DNA of 64,000 bases from an uncultured Pseudoflavonifractor sp. (GTDB lineage Bacteria; Bacillota; Clostridia; Oscillospirales; Oscillospiraceae), in NCBI GenBank assembly GCA_947577065.1, contig CANPTT010000002.1, forward strand, positions 49,578-113,577. The letters are read 5' to 3'. Below are positions 54,684 through 62,929 of this stretch, in pieces (the stretch's first letter is position 1; every line of letters begins with the position of its first letter). The notes beneath the pieces are model-generated. The model saw only the letters and a program-made list of their open reading frames with translations. It was not told where the DNA came from and did no database searches. A program made the position numbers and the translations under genes.

Positions 54684-54717
54684 CGCAATACTACTTTCGG
54701 AGGCCGAAAGCATTGCG
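54684..54717. other. Candidate oriT hairpin upstream of the relaxase gene
   Basis: CGCAAT...CTTTCGG pairs with CCGAAAG...ATTGCG around AGG, 41 bp upstream of the relaxase start. MobV relaxases act at small inverted repeats just upstream of their gene, so this is the best oriT candidate; no match to a published nick site was recognised. Confidence 0.5.
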
Positions 54718-54743
54718 CCGCCCACGGGCGGGGAGAACAAAAC

Positions 54744-54783
54744 AAGAGCCGCAGTGGAAATAAATCCACATGCGGCTCTTTTA
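54744..54783. terminator. Terminator of the element SLH gene
   Basis: AAGAGCCGCA and TGGA pair with TCCA and TGCGGCTCTT; T-rich on both sides. It separates the SLH gene from the relaxase on the minus strand. Confidence 0.88.
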
Positions 54784-54795
54784 ATTGTGAGTAGG

Positions 54796-56016
54796 TTACT
54801 TGTTCCAAATCTTTAGCTCAGAAACCCCTCCGTTAGGAGTATCTCGCCAGTCTACAATTACGGTATTGAATGTACGAATTTCCGTAATTGAAGTGCCATT
54901 CTTATCAACATCTTCTACCATATCATAGATAGCTTCAACATCCTCAGGGTCAGATACGATTTCGCTTAGAAGAACCTTTACAACCTTGAGATAGTCGGCA
55001 GTTTCAGCATAAATTGGATTATTTTTTTTCTCGTCCCAGCCAATAGCCTTTCTAGAACCAACATAACTTCCCAATCCAACCAGCCAATACTCAAGCTTGC
55101 CATCCTTCTCATTGCTATAATCATCATGGTCATGAATCTCGAGCCAGATAGAGTTAGTTGTAGGAGCATCTGCAGGGCGAATTCCAAGGTCGCCATTGGA
55201 CTTATTTATCTCAGCATTGGTCTCCTTAATGATAGCAGCAACAGCGGGATTGTCCTTAACGCTATAGGTATCATGCCAACCGCCAGTAAGGTCGTCAAGG
55301 GGTCTTGTTCCTACCCAATCCTTATCGCCGCTCTGGGTCTTGGGTCTCTTAGCAGTTACATATTCTTCCAATTTTCTATATGCTTCTCTCGTAAAAATTC
55401 CTTCATCAATCAGCTTATCCGAAAGTTTTTTATCACTGTCTTTCAAACAAACCGTCAAAGCGGTGCAAGAAATGTTTGCAACATCCCCCCGCAAGAAGCT
55501 CACGGTAGAGCTGTTATATTCCCCCGAAGTCAATCCAATCTTATCCGACAGCTCCCACGCTTTATCCCACTGGAAATCTGCACCATCTGCATATCCCAAG
55601 GCCCGAAGGATAAAGGTAATATACTGACTGACCGTGATGGTATCATTTCCGCTAAAGGTGGTAGGACTGGTGCCGCCAGTCAGGTGGTTGGTATAGGCAT
55701 ATCCAACATAGGGTTTTGCCCAGCCGTCTACATCGGTAAAGGGCGTTTCCCATGTCCCAGCTTGGGCCTCTTTCTCTTTTCCAAGAAGTCGAACCAACAT
55801 AGTGATTGCTTCCTGGCGCGTAGGAGAACGGTTCAAATCAAAGTTGGGTGTGCCGTCAGCATTAAGTCCTGTACCACTGAAAAGGCCCAACTCATAAAGT
55901 GCTTGTGCGGCTTGGTCGGCTTCATCATTGGCGGCAAAGGCGGGCACCGCCAACCCCATCACCAGAGCCATAATGACCATGCCTAAAACGATGTCGTGCA
56001 GTCTGTGCTTTTTCAT
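54796..56016 (-). CDS. Secreted SLH-domain cargo protein of the element
   Basis: 406 aa from ATG 56016 behind GGGAGACAAT. Signal peptide LGMVIMALVMGLAVPAFA, then SLH repeats (ALYELGLFSGTGLNADGTPNFDLNRSPTRQEAITMLVRLLG; FTDVDGWAKPYVGYAYTNHLTGG; VSQYITFILRALGYADG) and a C-terminal half of about 190 residues with no recognised domain (DWVGTRPLDDLTGGWHDTY ... VVDWRDTP). It resembles host SLH proteins such as the one at 44.4 kb. It would be displayed on the cell wall, possibly as a trait carried for the host or for cell contact in transfer. Confidence 0.85.
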   Translation of the reverse strand: MKKHRLHDIVLGMVIMALVMGLAVPAFAANDEADQAAQALYELGLFSGTGLNADGTPNFDLNRSPTRQEAITMLVRLLGKEKEAQAGTWETPFTDVDGWAKPYVGYAYTNHLTGGTSPTTFSGNDTITVSQYITFILRALGYADGADFQWDKAWELSDKIGLTSGEYNSSTVSFLRGDVANISCTALTVCLKDSDKKLSDKLIDEGIFTREAYRKLEEYVTAKRPKTQSGDKDWVGTRPLDDLTGGWHDTYSVKDNPAVAAIIKETNAEINKSNGDLGIRPADAPTTNSIWLEIHDHDDYSNEKDGKLEYWLVGLGSYVGSRKAIGWDEKKNNPIYAETADYLKVVKVLLSEIVSDPEDVEAIYDMVEDVDKNGTSITEIRTFNTVIVDWRDTPNGGVSELKIWNK

Positions 56017-56222
56017 ATTGTCTCCCTCTTTCTCTCTGATTCGAGGCTTGGCAAACTCTATTATACCGCCATGCTGCCCATTCTGCAATAGGGCGTTCCT
56101 TATTAAGAATAAATCCTACCTTGACGCAATAGAATAAATGTGAGCGGTGTAAAGCCGCCACTCCACTCGCCAAGTGGTTAAAATGGTAAGGTAGGAACAT
56201 AAGAAAGGTAGGAAGAATATAT

Positions 56223-56258
56223 GAGGCCCCAGCGGTGTGTCCGCTGGGGCCTCGCTTT
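56223..56258. terminator. Strong hairpin just inside the right element end
   Basis: GAGGCCCCAGCGG pairs perfectly with CCGCTGGGGCCTC around TGTGT, 10 bp from the attP arm. It would stop element or host transcription at the boundary. Confidence 0.8.
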
Positions 56259-56262
56259 GTCT

Positions 56263-56312
56263 ATGTTGTAGGTTTGTGCGGTATAGCGAGCTGAAGGCCC
56301 TGCTTACCGATA
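56263..56312 (+). mobile_element. attR: right junction of the element in cotJC
   Basis: The element arm runs 56263-56287 and begins ATGTTGTA; GA is at 56288-56289; the chromosomal half continues GCTGAAGGCCCTG of cotJC. This arm and the inverted attL arm form the 52-bp attP. Confidence 0.85.
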
Positions 56313-56743
56313 TTGGAACCGAAGAACTGGGCCATATGGAAATGGTGGCTACCATCGTCCATCAGCTCACCCGGAACTTGACCGAAGAGCAGATCAGAAC
56401 CGCGGGATTTGACACCTATTTCGTGGACCATACCACGGGTATTTACCCCCAGTTTGCTTCAGGCTATCCCTGGTCGGCCTCCACCATGCAGTCCACCGGC
56501 GATGTGATCGCCGATCTCACCGAAGACTTGGCTGCCGAGCAGAAAGCCCGCCTTACCTATGATAATATTCTGCGCCTGTCAGACGATCCAGACGTAAATG
56601 ACGTTATCCGCTTTCTGCGGGAGCGGGAGATCGTTCACTTCCAGCGCTTTGGCGAAGCCATCCGCCTGGCCAAGGAGCGGATGGATCAGAAGAATATCTA
56701 TCTCACCAACCCCGCCTTCGATGGTCCCAAACCCAAACAGTAA
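56288..56743 (+). CDS. cotJC: CotJC spore coat protein, C-terminal part (split gene)
   Basis: About 151 codons from the att site: ELKALLTDIGTEELGHMEMVATIVHQLTRNL, then VDHTTGIYPQFASGYPWSASTMQ and IADLTEDLAAEQKARLTYDNILRLSDDPDVNDVIRFLREREIVHFQRFGEA. These glutamate/histidine clusters are the di-manganese site of the manganese-catalase-like CotJC. It has no start or ribosome site of its own and is readable only as the end of the joined gene. It appears intact, with no stop or frameshift, which argues against long decay. Confidence 0.92.
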   Translation, partial: ELKALLTDIGTEELGHMEMVATIVHQLTRNLTEEQIRTAGFDTYFVDHTTGIYPQFASGYPWSASTMQSTGDVIADLTEDLAAEQKARLTYDNILRLSDDPDVNDVIRFLREREIVHFQRFGEAIRLAKERMDQKNIYLTNPAFDGPKPKQ

Positions 56744-56757
56744 CCTTTTCTTCAAAC

Positions 56758-56790
56758 AAAAATACCCCGGTCTGTGGACCGGGGTATTTC
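56758..56790. terminator. Terminator of the cotJ operon and the convergent GH25 gene
   Basis: AAATACCCCGGT pairs with ACCGGGGTATTT around CTGTGG; T run on each strand. Confidence 0.92.
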
Positions 56791-56791
56791 T

Positions 56792-57526
56792 TTATTTCCT
56801 TCTCAGGCGATCCAGCTCCTCCAGAGTACCTCGAAACACATTCAGGTCGATATGCTCCTCCCTTCCCTCATAGCCGGACAGATGGGCGGAGTGGGAATAC
56901 TGCCAAAAAGTCCAGTTTTTATCTATCGGAGCAAAAAGAGGCCGGGTGATCCACAACGGATACTCCTCATAGCCCCCCTCCAGATAGAGACGATAGGAAC
57001 GGTAAGTGGCATACAGGATTGGCTTCTGCCCATAATACTCCTCCAAACAGACCAGAAGGGGCTTCAAAATGGCCTCTGTCTCCTCCCTCGAGGGAGGAGA
57101 CTGCAGTTTATCCCCGTAAAATTCAATATCTACCACCGGCGGAAGCATCTCAGGAGTCAAAGGAACTAGGTCGATAAAATTCTTTGCCTGGGTCTCTCCG
57201 GGGGAATCATAACTGAAAAAATGGTAGGCTCCCGCCCATACCCCAGCGTCTTGAGCCCCTGTCCAGTTTTGAAGGAAGTAACGGTCTGTAGAGCCGCTTC
57301 CCTCGGTGGCCTTGATAAAGGCAAACTGGACTCCCTGCCGGGCCAGCTCCTGCCAATCCACCTCCCCTTGATAGGAAGATACATCCACACCCCAAGCATT
57401 CCAAGGCTTTGGGGATCTTTGGTTTGGAAACAGGAGCAGCCCTCTCCAGTGGAGAAGAAAAAGCACCAAAAGACCTATACAAATTAGAACCAGAAAGCCC
57501 TTCAAAAGCCGTCTCAGCTTAAGCAA
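56792..57526 (-). CDS. Glycoside hydrolase family 25 lysozyme
   Basis: 244 aa from TTG 57526 behind AGGGAAGAT. A membrane anchor (FLVLICIGLLVLFLLHW) is followed by a single GH25 domain: WGVDVSSYQGEVDWQELARQGVQFAFIKATEGSG, GAYHFFSYDSPG, and PPVVDIEFYGD with the catalytic acidic residues. It cleaves muramic acid bonds in peptidoglycan. It faces cotJC across a shared terminator and could work at the spore or cell wall. Confidence 0.93.
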   Translation of the reverse strand: MLKLRRLLKGFLVLICIGLLVLFLLHWRGLLLFPNQRSPKPWNAWGVDVSSYQGEVDWQELARQGVQFAFIKATEGSGSTDRYFLQNWTGAQDAGVWAGAYHFFSYDSPGETQAKNFIDLVPLTPEMLPPVVDIEFYGDKLQSPPSREETEAILKPLLVCLEEYYGQKPILYATYRSYRLYLEGGYEEYPLWITRPLFAPIDKNWTFWQYSHSAHLSGYEGREEHIDLNVFRGTLEELDRLRRK

Positions 57527-57553
57527 TATCTTCCCTCCTCCCCTGCTTACTGC

Positions 57554-58789
57554 TCAAAAAAATGCCGTGGTGTCCAGATAGTCGATATTCAGATCCTGGG
57601 TATAGGCCCGGGTCTTTACCACATATTTCGGAGAATAGAGCACCTGGGCCAGGTGTGCCCACACGTCCTCCTGGTACTGCCATGCATCGGCGGAGAGGAC
57701 ATCGCCCCCATCCCTGGATATAGTGTAAACCTTATTCCCTTGCTCCTCCTTGTCACACCAGAGGGTTTGGACGGCATAGCCATGTTCTTCCATGATATTC
57801 AGCAGCTCCTTCGCCTGCCCGGTATGGCCTTCCTCATATTCAAAGTGTAATCTCACCACATCCCAATAGGTGGTGGGATACCAAGTGTTTTTATAATAGA
57901 ATTCCTCCACACCGTCGTTGTTCAGATCGCCCCAATAATGGACTTGGTCATCTAATACCCGTTCCGCCGTGCCGGCAAACTGGGAAACCCCTTCCTCCAG
58001 AAACTCCGCGGTCATCTGGGCCAGCTTATCTGTGTAGTAATCATCCCCCTGCCGCAGATCCTCCTCATAGCCCTCAACCTCACGAAAAATCACGACCTCC
58101 TCCACGGGAACGCCGTTTTGGAACTCATATAAGCTCAAGCCGCTGACATTTTTTGTTGCATAGTTGATATTGGAGCTCCATAGATACTTCTTTCCTTCAA
58201 AAAGGATAAATCCGTAACTGCCGCGGTCGAGAAAGCAATGCACATCGTAAGTACCTTGATACCCACCCTTCGCCAACCCTCGGAAAAACATCAGGCCAAT
58301 GTTACCTGCGCTCCCTCCGGGAGTGATAGCGATCAGATCCAAAACGCCGTCATTGTCTCCATCCGCTTCGATTGTAAGCAGTTCACCAAAAAGATTTACT
58401 TCTGAATTCACATAGGAACGAAGATTATGCCACCATGGATCCTCCGGCTTTCCCTCCTGATCTATAATGGCCAAAATCTCATCCTTGGACACGCTCCGGC
58501 CGACTTCCATTGGGCCGAATACCTCGTCCAAGGTGTTCTCCTCCACAGCCTGAACCGCAAGATCCACCAGTCCCTGGGGGATATAAGAGGGCTCTTCCAA
58601 AATCGGCGGTGGGGTGTATTTCGGATAGACGGGCGGCGTCCATTTCGCCTCCGGTTCAGGTGTTACTGCAGGGCTTGGGATGACCATCTCAACAACAGGC
58701 ACATCAGAAGGCTGGAAGGTCTCTGCAGCCGGAACGGTACAGGCAGACAGGGATACGAGAAGAAGAAACAGATAGAATATCTTTTTCAA
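57554..58789 (-). CDS. Lipoprotein with calcium-loop-like repeats
   Basis: 411 aa from TTG 58789 (MKKIFYLFLLLVSLSAC), with a lipobox LSAC for lipid attachment; an ATG six codons upstream is possible but lacks a ribosome site. A proline-rich linker (SPAVTPEPEAKWTPPVYPKYTPP) precedes a domain with two aspartate-rich loops, DGDNDGVLDLI and DLNNDGVEEFYY, reminiscent of dockerin/EF-hand or FG-GAP-type repeats. The rest is unrecognised. It lies just upstream of the GH25 gene on the same strand and probably shares its transcript. Confidence 0.75.
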   Translation of the reverse strand: MKKIFYLFLLLVSLSACTVPAAETFQPSDVPVVEMVIPSPAVTPEPEAKWTPPVYPKYTPPPILEEPSYIPQGLVDLAVQAVEENTLDEVFGPMEVGRSVSKDEILAIIDQEGKPEDPWWHNLRSYVNSEVNLFGELLTIEADGDNDGVLDLIAITPGGSAGNIGLMFFRGLAKGGYQGTYDVHCFLDRGSYGFILFEGKKYLWSSNINYATKNVSGLSLYEFQNGVPVEEVVIFREVEGYEEDLRQGDDYYTDKLAQMTAEFLEEGVSQFAGTAERVLDDQVHYWGDLNNDGVEEFYYKNTWYPTTYWDVVRLHFEYEEGHTGQAKELLNIMEEHGYAVQTLWCDKEEQGNKVYTISRDGGDVLSADAWQYQEDVWAHLAQVLYSPKYVVKTRAYTQDLNIDYLDTTAFF

Positions 58790-58849
58790 AGTTATCACCA
58801 AAAACATTATAAGGGGCCTTTTTCCCGGATTCAACAACAAAAGTGTGAC

Positions 58850-58886
58850 AAAAAGGGGAGGGCCGGACAGATCCGGCACCCCCTCC
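58850..58886 (-). terminator. Terminator of dapF-dapL
   Basis: On the minus strand GGGG..GCCGGAT pairs with TCCGGC..CCCC, followed by TTTTTG. Confidence 0.85.
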
Positions 58887-58909
58887 AGATAATCAAAGGC
58901 AAAAATACT

Positions 58910-60127
58910 TTACAGAGTATTTCTAATGCGGTCTACCGCCTCCGCAGTGGCCTCCGCATCCCCAAAGGCGGTGAGACGAACATATCCCTCCCCGCTGGGG
59001 CCAAAGCCCGCGCCGGGGGTAGTAACCACACAGGCCCGCTTGAGCAGACGGTCAAAGAAATCCCAGGATGCAACACCCTCTGGGGTCTTAGCCCAGATGT
59101 AGGGGGCGTTGACGCCGCCATAGACGGTAAGCCCAGCGGCCCTGAGCCCCTCCTTGATAACCTTGGCGTTGTTCAGGTAGAAGCCGATGGTCTCTTTGAT
59201 CTGCTCCTGTCCCTCCGGAGAAAATGTAGCCTCGGCGGCCCGCTGAACTACATAGGATACCCCATTGAACTTGCTGCCCTGGCGGCGGTTCCACAGGGCG
59301 TTGAGACTGGTTCCCTCCCGCCTCAGATCCTTGGGGATGACGGTATAGGCGCACCGGACGCCGGTAAAGCCGGCGGTCTTGGAAAAAGAACGAAACTCAA
59401 TGGCGCAGGTTTTAGCCCCTTCAATTTCAAAGATGCTGTGGGGAATGTCCGGTTGGGTGATAAAGGCCTCATAGGCGGAATCAAACAGGATCACGCTGCC
59501 GTGGGTATTGGCATAGTCCACCCAGGCCTTGAGCTGCTCCCGGGTCGCGGCGGTTCCCGTGGGGTTGTTGGGAGAGCAGATATAGATAAGGTCAGGCGCT
59601 TTCCCCGTGGGAAGGGCCGGGAAAAAGCCGTTTTGGGCGGTACAGGGCAGATAGACAAGCCCCGTCCACTTCTCCCCGTCATAGTCCCCCGCCCGGCCCG
59701 CCATGGCGTTGGTGTCCACATAGACCGGATACACCGGATCGCACACCGCCACCACATTGTCCGGGCCAAAAATATCCCCGATGCTGCCACAGTCGGTCTT
59801 GGCCCCGTCGGAGACAAAGATCTCGTCGTCCTCCACATTGACTCCACGCCGCTTGTAGTCGTCCCGAATGGCAAAGCGAAGGAAGTCATAGGCACAGCAG
59901 GTTTCCTCACAGTAACCCCGGAAGGTCTCCTTGCGGCCCATCTCCTCCACCGCTTTGCGCATGGCCTCAATGACAACGGGAACCAACGGCTGGGTCACGT
60001 CGCCAATGCCCAGGCGGATCAGAGGTTTGGGCGGATTTTCCGCCGAAAATGCCCGCACCCGGCGGCCGATCTCAGGAAAGAGATATCCTCCGGGCAGTTT
60101 CAAAAAGTTCTGATTGATATGGGCCAT
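58910..60127 (-). CDS. dapL: LL-diaminopimelate aminotransferase DapL
   Basis: 405 aa from ATG 60127 ([23 protein letters not shown]) behind GGGAGGG. PLP fold-type [63 protein letters not shown], and the PLP lysine in [16 protein letters not shown]. DapL converts tetrahydrodipicolinate straight to LL-DAP, bypassing the acylated intermediates. It is 1 nt from dapF, matching the asd-dapA-dapB unit elsewhere in the window. Confidence 0.95.
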   Translation of the reverse strand: MAHINQNFLKLPGGYLFPEIGRRVRAFSAENPPKPLIRLGIGDVTQPLVPVVIEAMRKAVEEMGRKETFRGYCEETCCAYDFLRFAIRDDYKRRGVNVEDDEIFVSDGAKTDCGSIGDIFGPDNVVAVCDPVYPVYVDTNAMAGRAGDYDGEKWTGLVYLPCTAQNGFFPALPTGKAPDLIYICSPNNPTGTAATREQLKAWVDYANTHGSVILFDSAYEAFITQPDIPHSIFEIEGAKTCAIEFRSFSKTAGFTGVRCAYTVIPKDLRREGTSLNALWNRRQGSKFNGVSYVVQRAAEATFSPEGQEQIKETIGFYLNNAKVIKEGLRAAGLTVYGGVNAPYIWAKTPEGVASWDFFDRLLKRACVVTTPGAGFGPSGEGYVRLTAFGDAEATAEAVDRIRNTL

Positions 60128-60128
60128 G

Positions 60129-60944
60129 TCAATTCCCTCCCCGGAATTCAGTATCGGGCCATTCGCCTTCAAATACGGTGACAGCAGGGCCGGTCATATA
60201 GACATGACCGTCATCCTCATCCCAACAGATCTCCAGATCGCCCCCCAAAAGCCGGACTGTGGCAGAGCGCTCCGCCAGCCCCTCCAGCACGGCGGCCACC
60301 AAAGTGGCACAGGCCCCCGTTCCACAGGCCAGGGTCTCCCCGCTCCCCCGCTCCCATACCCGCATCCTTATATGCCTGGGATCCAGCACTTCCATGATCT
60401 CCACATTGACCCCACTTGGAAATGCTGGGTTGGGAATCGAAAGGGGCGCATGGATTTGCAGATTAAAATCCTTTACAGAGACGACGGGAAACACAATGTG
60501 AGGATTCCCCATGGAGACCGGGCGACCCCGGTATTCCTTACCCCGGCAGGTCACGGTGCGGGGCTCCTCCGGGATCGGAACGCCCATATCCACCGTGACC
60601 GCCGTCACCCTTCCGTCCTGTGTATGGAGTTCCAGGGTCTTGATCCCCGCCAGTGTCTCTATGGTGAGCTCCTTCTTATCTGTCAGGCCCCGGTCGTAGA
60701 CCAGCTTGCCCACACAGCGGATGCCATTGCCGCACATCTCCCCCTGGGAGCCGTCGGCGTTGAACATCTTCATCTGAAAGTCCGCCTTGTCGGAGGGACA
60801 GACGCAGATCAGCCCGTCGCTGCCCACACCGAAGTGCCGGTCTGAGATCGCCCGGGCCAGCCCGGGCAAGTCGTCAGGGATAGACTTGGTACAGTCCAGG
60901 TAAACGTAGTCGTTTCCCAGCCCTTGCATCTTGGTAAAACGCAT
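60129..60944 (-). CDS. dapF: Diaminopimelate epimerase DapF
   Basis: 271 aa from ATG 60944 behind AGGAGGTTGCC. Both catalytic cysteines are visible, in [16 protein letters not shown] and in [16 protein letters not shown], along with the opening [17 protein letters not shown]. It converts LL-DAP made by DapL into meso-DAP for peptidoglycan and lysine. It is translationally coupled to dapL. Confidence 0.95.
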   Translation of the reverse strand: MRFTKMQGLGNDYVYLDCTKSIPDDLPGLARAISDRHFGVGSDGLICVCPSDKADFQMKMFNADGSQGEMCGNGIRCVGKLVYDRGLTDKKELTIETLAGIKTLELHTQDGRVTAVTVDMGVPIPEEPRTVTCRGKEYRGRPVSMGNPHIVFPVVSVKDFNLQIHAPLSIPNPAFPSGVNVEIMEVLDPRHIRMRVWERGSGETLACGTGACATLVAAVLEGLAERSATVRLLGGDLEICWDEDDGHVYMTGPAVTVFEGEWPDTEFRGGN

Positions 60945-60971
60945 GGTGGCAACCTCCTGTCTCCGCAAATC

Positions 60972-61004
60972 AAAAGGACGGCGGCCGAAGGATCCGGCCA
61001 CCGC
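60972..61004 (-). terminator. Terminator after the ANTAR gene
   Basis: On the minus strand GGCGGTGGCCGG pairs with CGGCCGCC, followed by TTTTG, between the ANTAR gene and dapF. Confidence 0.75.
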
Positions 61005-61015
61005 CCCCTATTATA

Positions 61016-61558
61016 TCAGTCCAGCCAGCTTCCGTCCAGTACCATCCGTGCGGTCTGGAGCAGTTTCGCCCCGGAATCCATACTTTTCTTCTGAAGGAAC
61101 CGATGAGCCTGCTCCTCCGACATCCCATTCCGCTCCATCAGGAGAGCCTTGGCCCGTTTCACCAGAGCCGTTTCCTCCTCGGAGTGTCTGGGCTGCTGAT
61201 ACCGCTGGATCCGATGCCCCATCTGAGAAAGCATCTGAACGGAGGCAAGAAGATCGTTTCGGGAGACTGGAGCCGTCAGCTTGAACACGTCCTCACTGTC
61301 GATCATATCCAAAAGGTTCTGTACCGCCAGTACAAGGACAGAGCAGGATAGGGGGAGATCCACGCACAGGGTCTCCGCCGTCTCATCCCGCAGCTTGTAG
61401 CCGCAAACCACTACCGGGATATGGAGTTTATTGACCAGCCGCTTTACCTCCGCCGCAGAGTGACAGATGAGACATTCGGCAATGCCGGCGCCCTCTAAAA
61501 TATCCCGCACCCGGGCAGTGGTCTTTTCCCCCTCAAAAGCCAGGATGACCTTGTCCAC
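61016..61558 (-). CDS. ANTAR-domain response-regulator-like protein
   Basis: 180 aa. The N-terminal half is a receiver-like fold (MDKVILAFEGEKTTARVRDIL ... VVVCGYKLRDETAETL), but the usual phospho-aspartate pattern is not clear. The C-terminal 60 residues, ETALVKRAKALLMERNGMSEEQAHRFLQKKSMDSGAKLLQTARMVL, are an ANTAR RNA-binding antitermination domain. It lies 39 nt downstream of glnA on the same strand. In Clostridia such proteins control nitrogen genes by antitermination; a target hairpin near glnA was not found. Confidence 0.88.
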   Translation of the reverse strand: MDKVILAFEGEKTTARVRDILEGAGIAECLICHSAAEVKRLVNKLHIPVVVCGYKLRDETAETLCVDLPLSCSVLVLAVQNLLDMIDSEDVFKLTAPVSRNDLLASVQMLSQMGHRIQRYQQPRHSEEETALVKRAKALLMERNGMSEEQAHRFLQKKSMDSGAKLLQTARMVLDGSWLD

Positions 61559-61597
61559 GTCTCATCACTCCTCTCTTTGCAGGAGTTGCGTCAAAAA

Positions 61598-62929
61598 TCA
61601 GTAGATCACGATATATTTTTCCCGTTCCCAGGAAGAAACCCTGGTGCGGTATTCGTCCCACTCTTTCCACTTTCCCTCGATATAGTTCTCCGCTACATGC
61701 TGTCCCAGGGTATCCAACACCAGCTGATCGGCCTCCATAGCCAGAATAGCCTCCTCCAGGGAGCCGGGGAGACTGGCTATGCCGTGGGCTTTTCGGGTCA
61801 TCTCATCCATCTTAAAAATATTCTCCGTGATCTCCGGGGGCGGCGTCATTCCCTTCTCAATACCGTCCAGCCCAGCCGCAAGACAAACCGCCAGGGCCAG
61901 ATAGGGGTTGCAGCAGGGATCGGGACAACGAAGCTCCACCCGGGTCCCCATCCCCCGGCTCACCGGGATTCGGATGAGTGCAGAGCGGTTGGCCGCGGAC
62001 CAGGCCAGATAGCAGGGAGCCTCATACCCTGGCACCAACCGCTTATAGGAATTCACCAGGGGGTTGGTGATGGCTGCAAAGCCCTGAACATGGGCCAGCA
62101 ATCCCGCAATAAAGGAATAGCACTCTTTGGAGAGCCCTTTCTCCCCCGTGGGATCGGCAAAGGCATTTTTTCCATCCTTAAAAAGAGACATGTTGGTGTG
62201 CATCCCTGAGCCATTGATCCCAAAGATGGGTTTGGGCATAAAGGTGGCGTGAAGACCGTTCTTCTGGGCCAGAGTCTTGACCGCCAGCTTGAATGTCATG
62301 ATATTATCTGCAGTCCGCAGGGCGTCGGCGTACTTAAAATCGATCTCATGCTGGCCCTGGGCCACCTCATGGTGACTGGCTTCGATCTCAAAGCCCATCT
62401 GCTCCAAGGCAATACAAATCTCTCTTCTGGTCCCCTCCCCATGGTCCAAGGGACCCAGATCAAAGTAACCTGCCTCATCGTTGGTCTTGGTGGTAGGCTT
62501 GCCGTCCTCATCGGTCTGGAACAGGAAGAACTCCGCCTCAGGCCCTACGTTAAAGGCGTCGTACCCCATCTGCTTGGCCTTCCTCAGTACCCGCTTTAGC
62601 ACCCCTCTGGGGTCGCCCACAAAGGGCGTTCCATCCGGGTTATGTACATCGCAGATAAGCCGGGCCACCTTGCCGTGCTGTGGCCGCCATGGGAAAATGG
62701 TGAAGGAGTCCAGATCGGGATAGAGGTACTGATCGGACTCATTGATTCGCACAAAGCCCTCAATGGAGGAGCCGTCCAGCATAATCTCATTGTTCACCGC
62801 CCGCTCCACCTGGGAGGCGGTAATCGCCACATTTTTCAGTTGTCCGAAGATATCGGTAAACTGCATCCGGATAAATTCGATATCCTCCTCCTTGACCATG
62901 CGGATAATGTCCTCTTTGGTGTAAGCCAT
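61598..62929 (-). CDS. glnA: Glutamine synthetase type I
   Basis: 443 aa. It forms glutamine from glutamate and ammonia as a dodecamer. It has [13 protein letters not shown], the LDGSSIEGF segment, metal-binding [11 protein letters not shown] and [11 protein letters not shown], and the ATP/glutamate site [21 protein letters not shown]. The size fits the GSI-alpha form of Firmicutes, regulated by feedback rather than by adenylylation. It is followed by an ANTAR regulator. Upstream 63,000 region is AT-rich and should hold its promoter. Confidence 0.95.
   Translation of the reverse strand: MAYTKEDIIRMVKEEDIEFIRMQFTDIFGQLKNVAITASQVERAVNNEIMLDGSSIEGFVRINESDQYLYPDLDSFTIFPWRPQHGKVARLICDVHNPDGTPFVGDPRGVLKRVLRKAKQMGYDAFNVGPEAEFFLFQTDEDGKPTTKTNDEAGYFDLGPLDHGEGTRREICIALEQMGFEIEASHHEVAQGQHEIDFKYADALRTADNIMTFKLAVKTLAQKNGLHATFMPKPIFGINGSGMHTNMSLFKDGKNAFADPTGEKGLSKECYSFIAGLLAHVQGFAAITNPLVNSYKRLVPGYEAPCYLAWSAANRSALIRIPVSRGMGTRVELRCPDPCCNPYLALAVCLAAGLDGIEKGMTPPPEITENIFKMDEMTRKAHGIASLPGSLEEAILAMEADQLVLDTLGQHVAENYIEGKWKEWDEYRTRVSSWEREKYIVIY

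Larger units (their letters stand above)
50208..56289 (-). mobile_element. 6.1-kb integrative mobilizable element interrupting cotJC
   Basis: 6,082 bp between the two cotJC pieces. All five genes are on the minus strand: SLH protein, MobV-like relaxase, HUH-SF3 Rep, small protein, large serine recombinase. The recombinase end is visibly more AT-rich than the host chromosome. Joining 50207 to 56290 gives 612 nt, exactly 204 codons with stop, and the junction reads AMPYPELKALLTDIG, the spacing normal for CotJC. It is thus a recombinase-excised plasmid-like element rather than a decayed prophage; no capsid, tail or lysis genes are present. Confidence 0.92.

Noticed and set aside
50200..56284. 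TAT triplet as the crossover core
   Set aside because: It also restores the frame (giving Y-S-E-L), but the arms would then be unequal (22 and 11 bp to ATGTTGTA) instead of 25 and 25, so GA fits better. Not fully excluded.
50184..56286. Other possible crossover cores: GCGGTA (50184-50189/56278-56283) and GTATAG (50209-50214/56281-56286)
   Set aside because: GCGGTA would delete four residues from the family's usual spacing, and GTATAG puts a stop in the rebuilt gene. The GA centre is in frame and also the symmetry centre of the arms.
50208..56289. Degenerate prophage as the nature of the cotJC insertion
   Set aside because: No capsid, portal, terminase, tail or lysis gene; the content is Rep, Mob, recombinase, a small protein and an SLH protein, so a plasmid-like element fits.
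58427..60181. 584-codon plus-strand open frame
   Set aside because: It is antisense to dapL and the lipoprotein gene and shows the proline/glycine/histidine-rich composition of a shadow frame.
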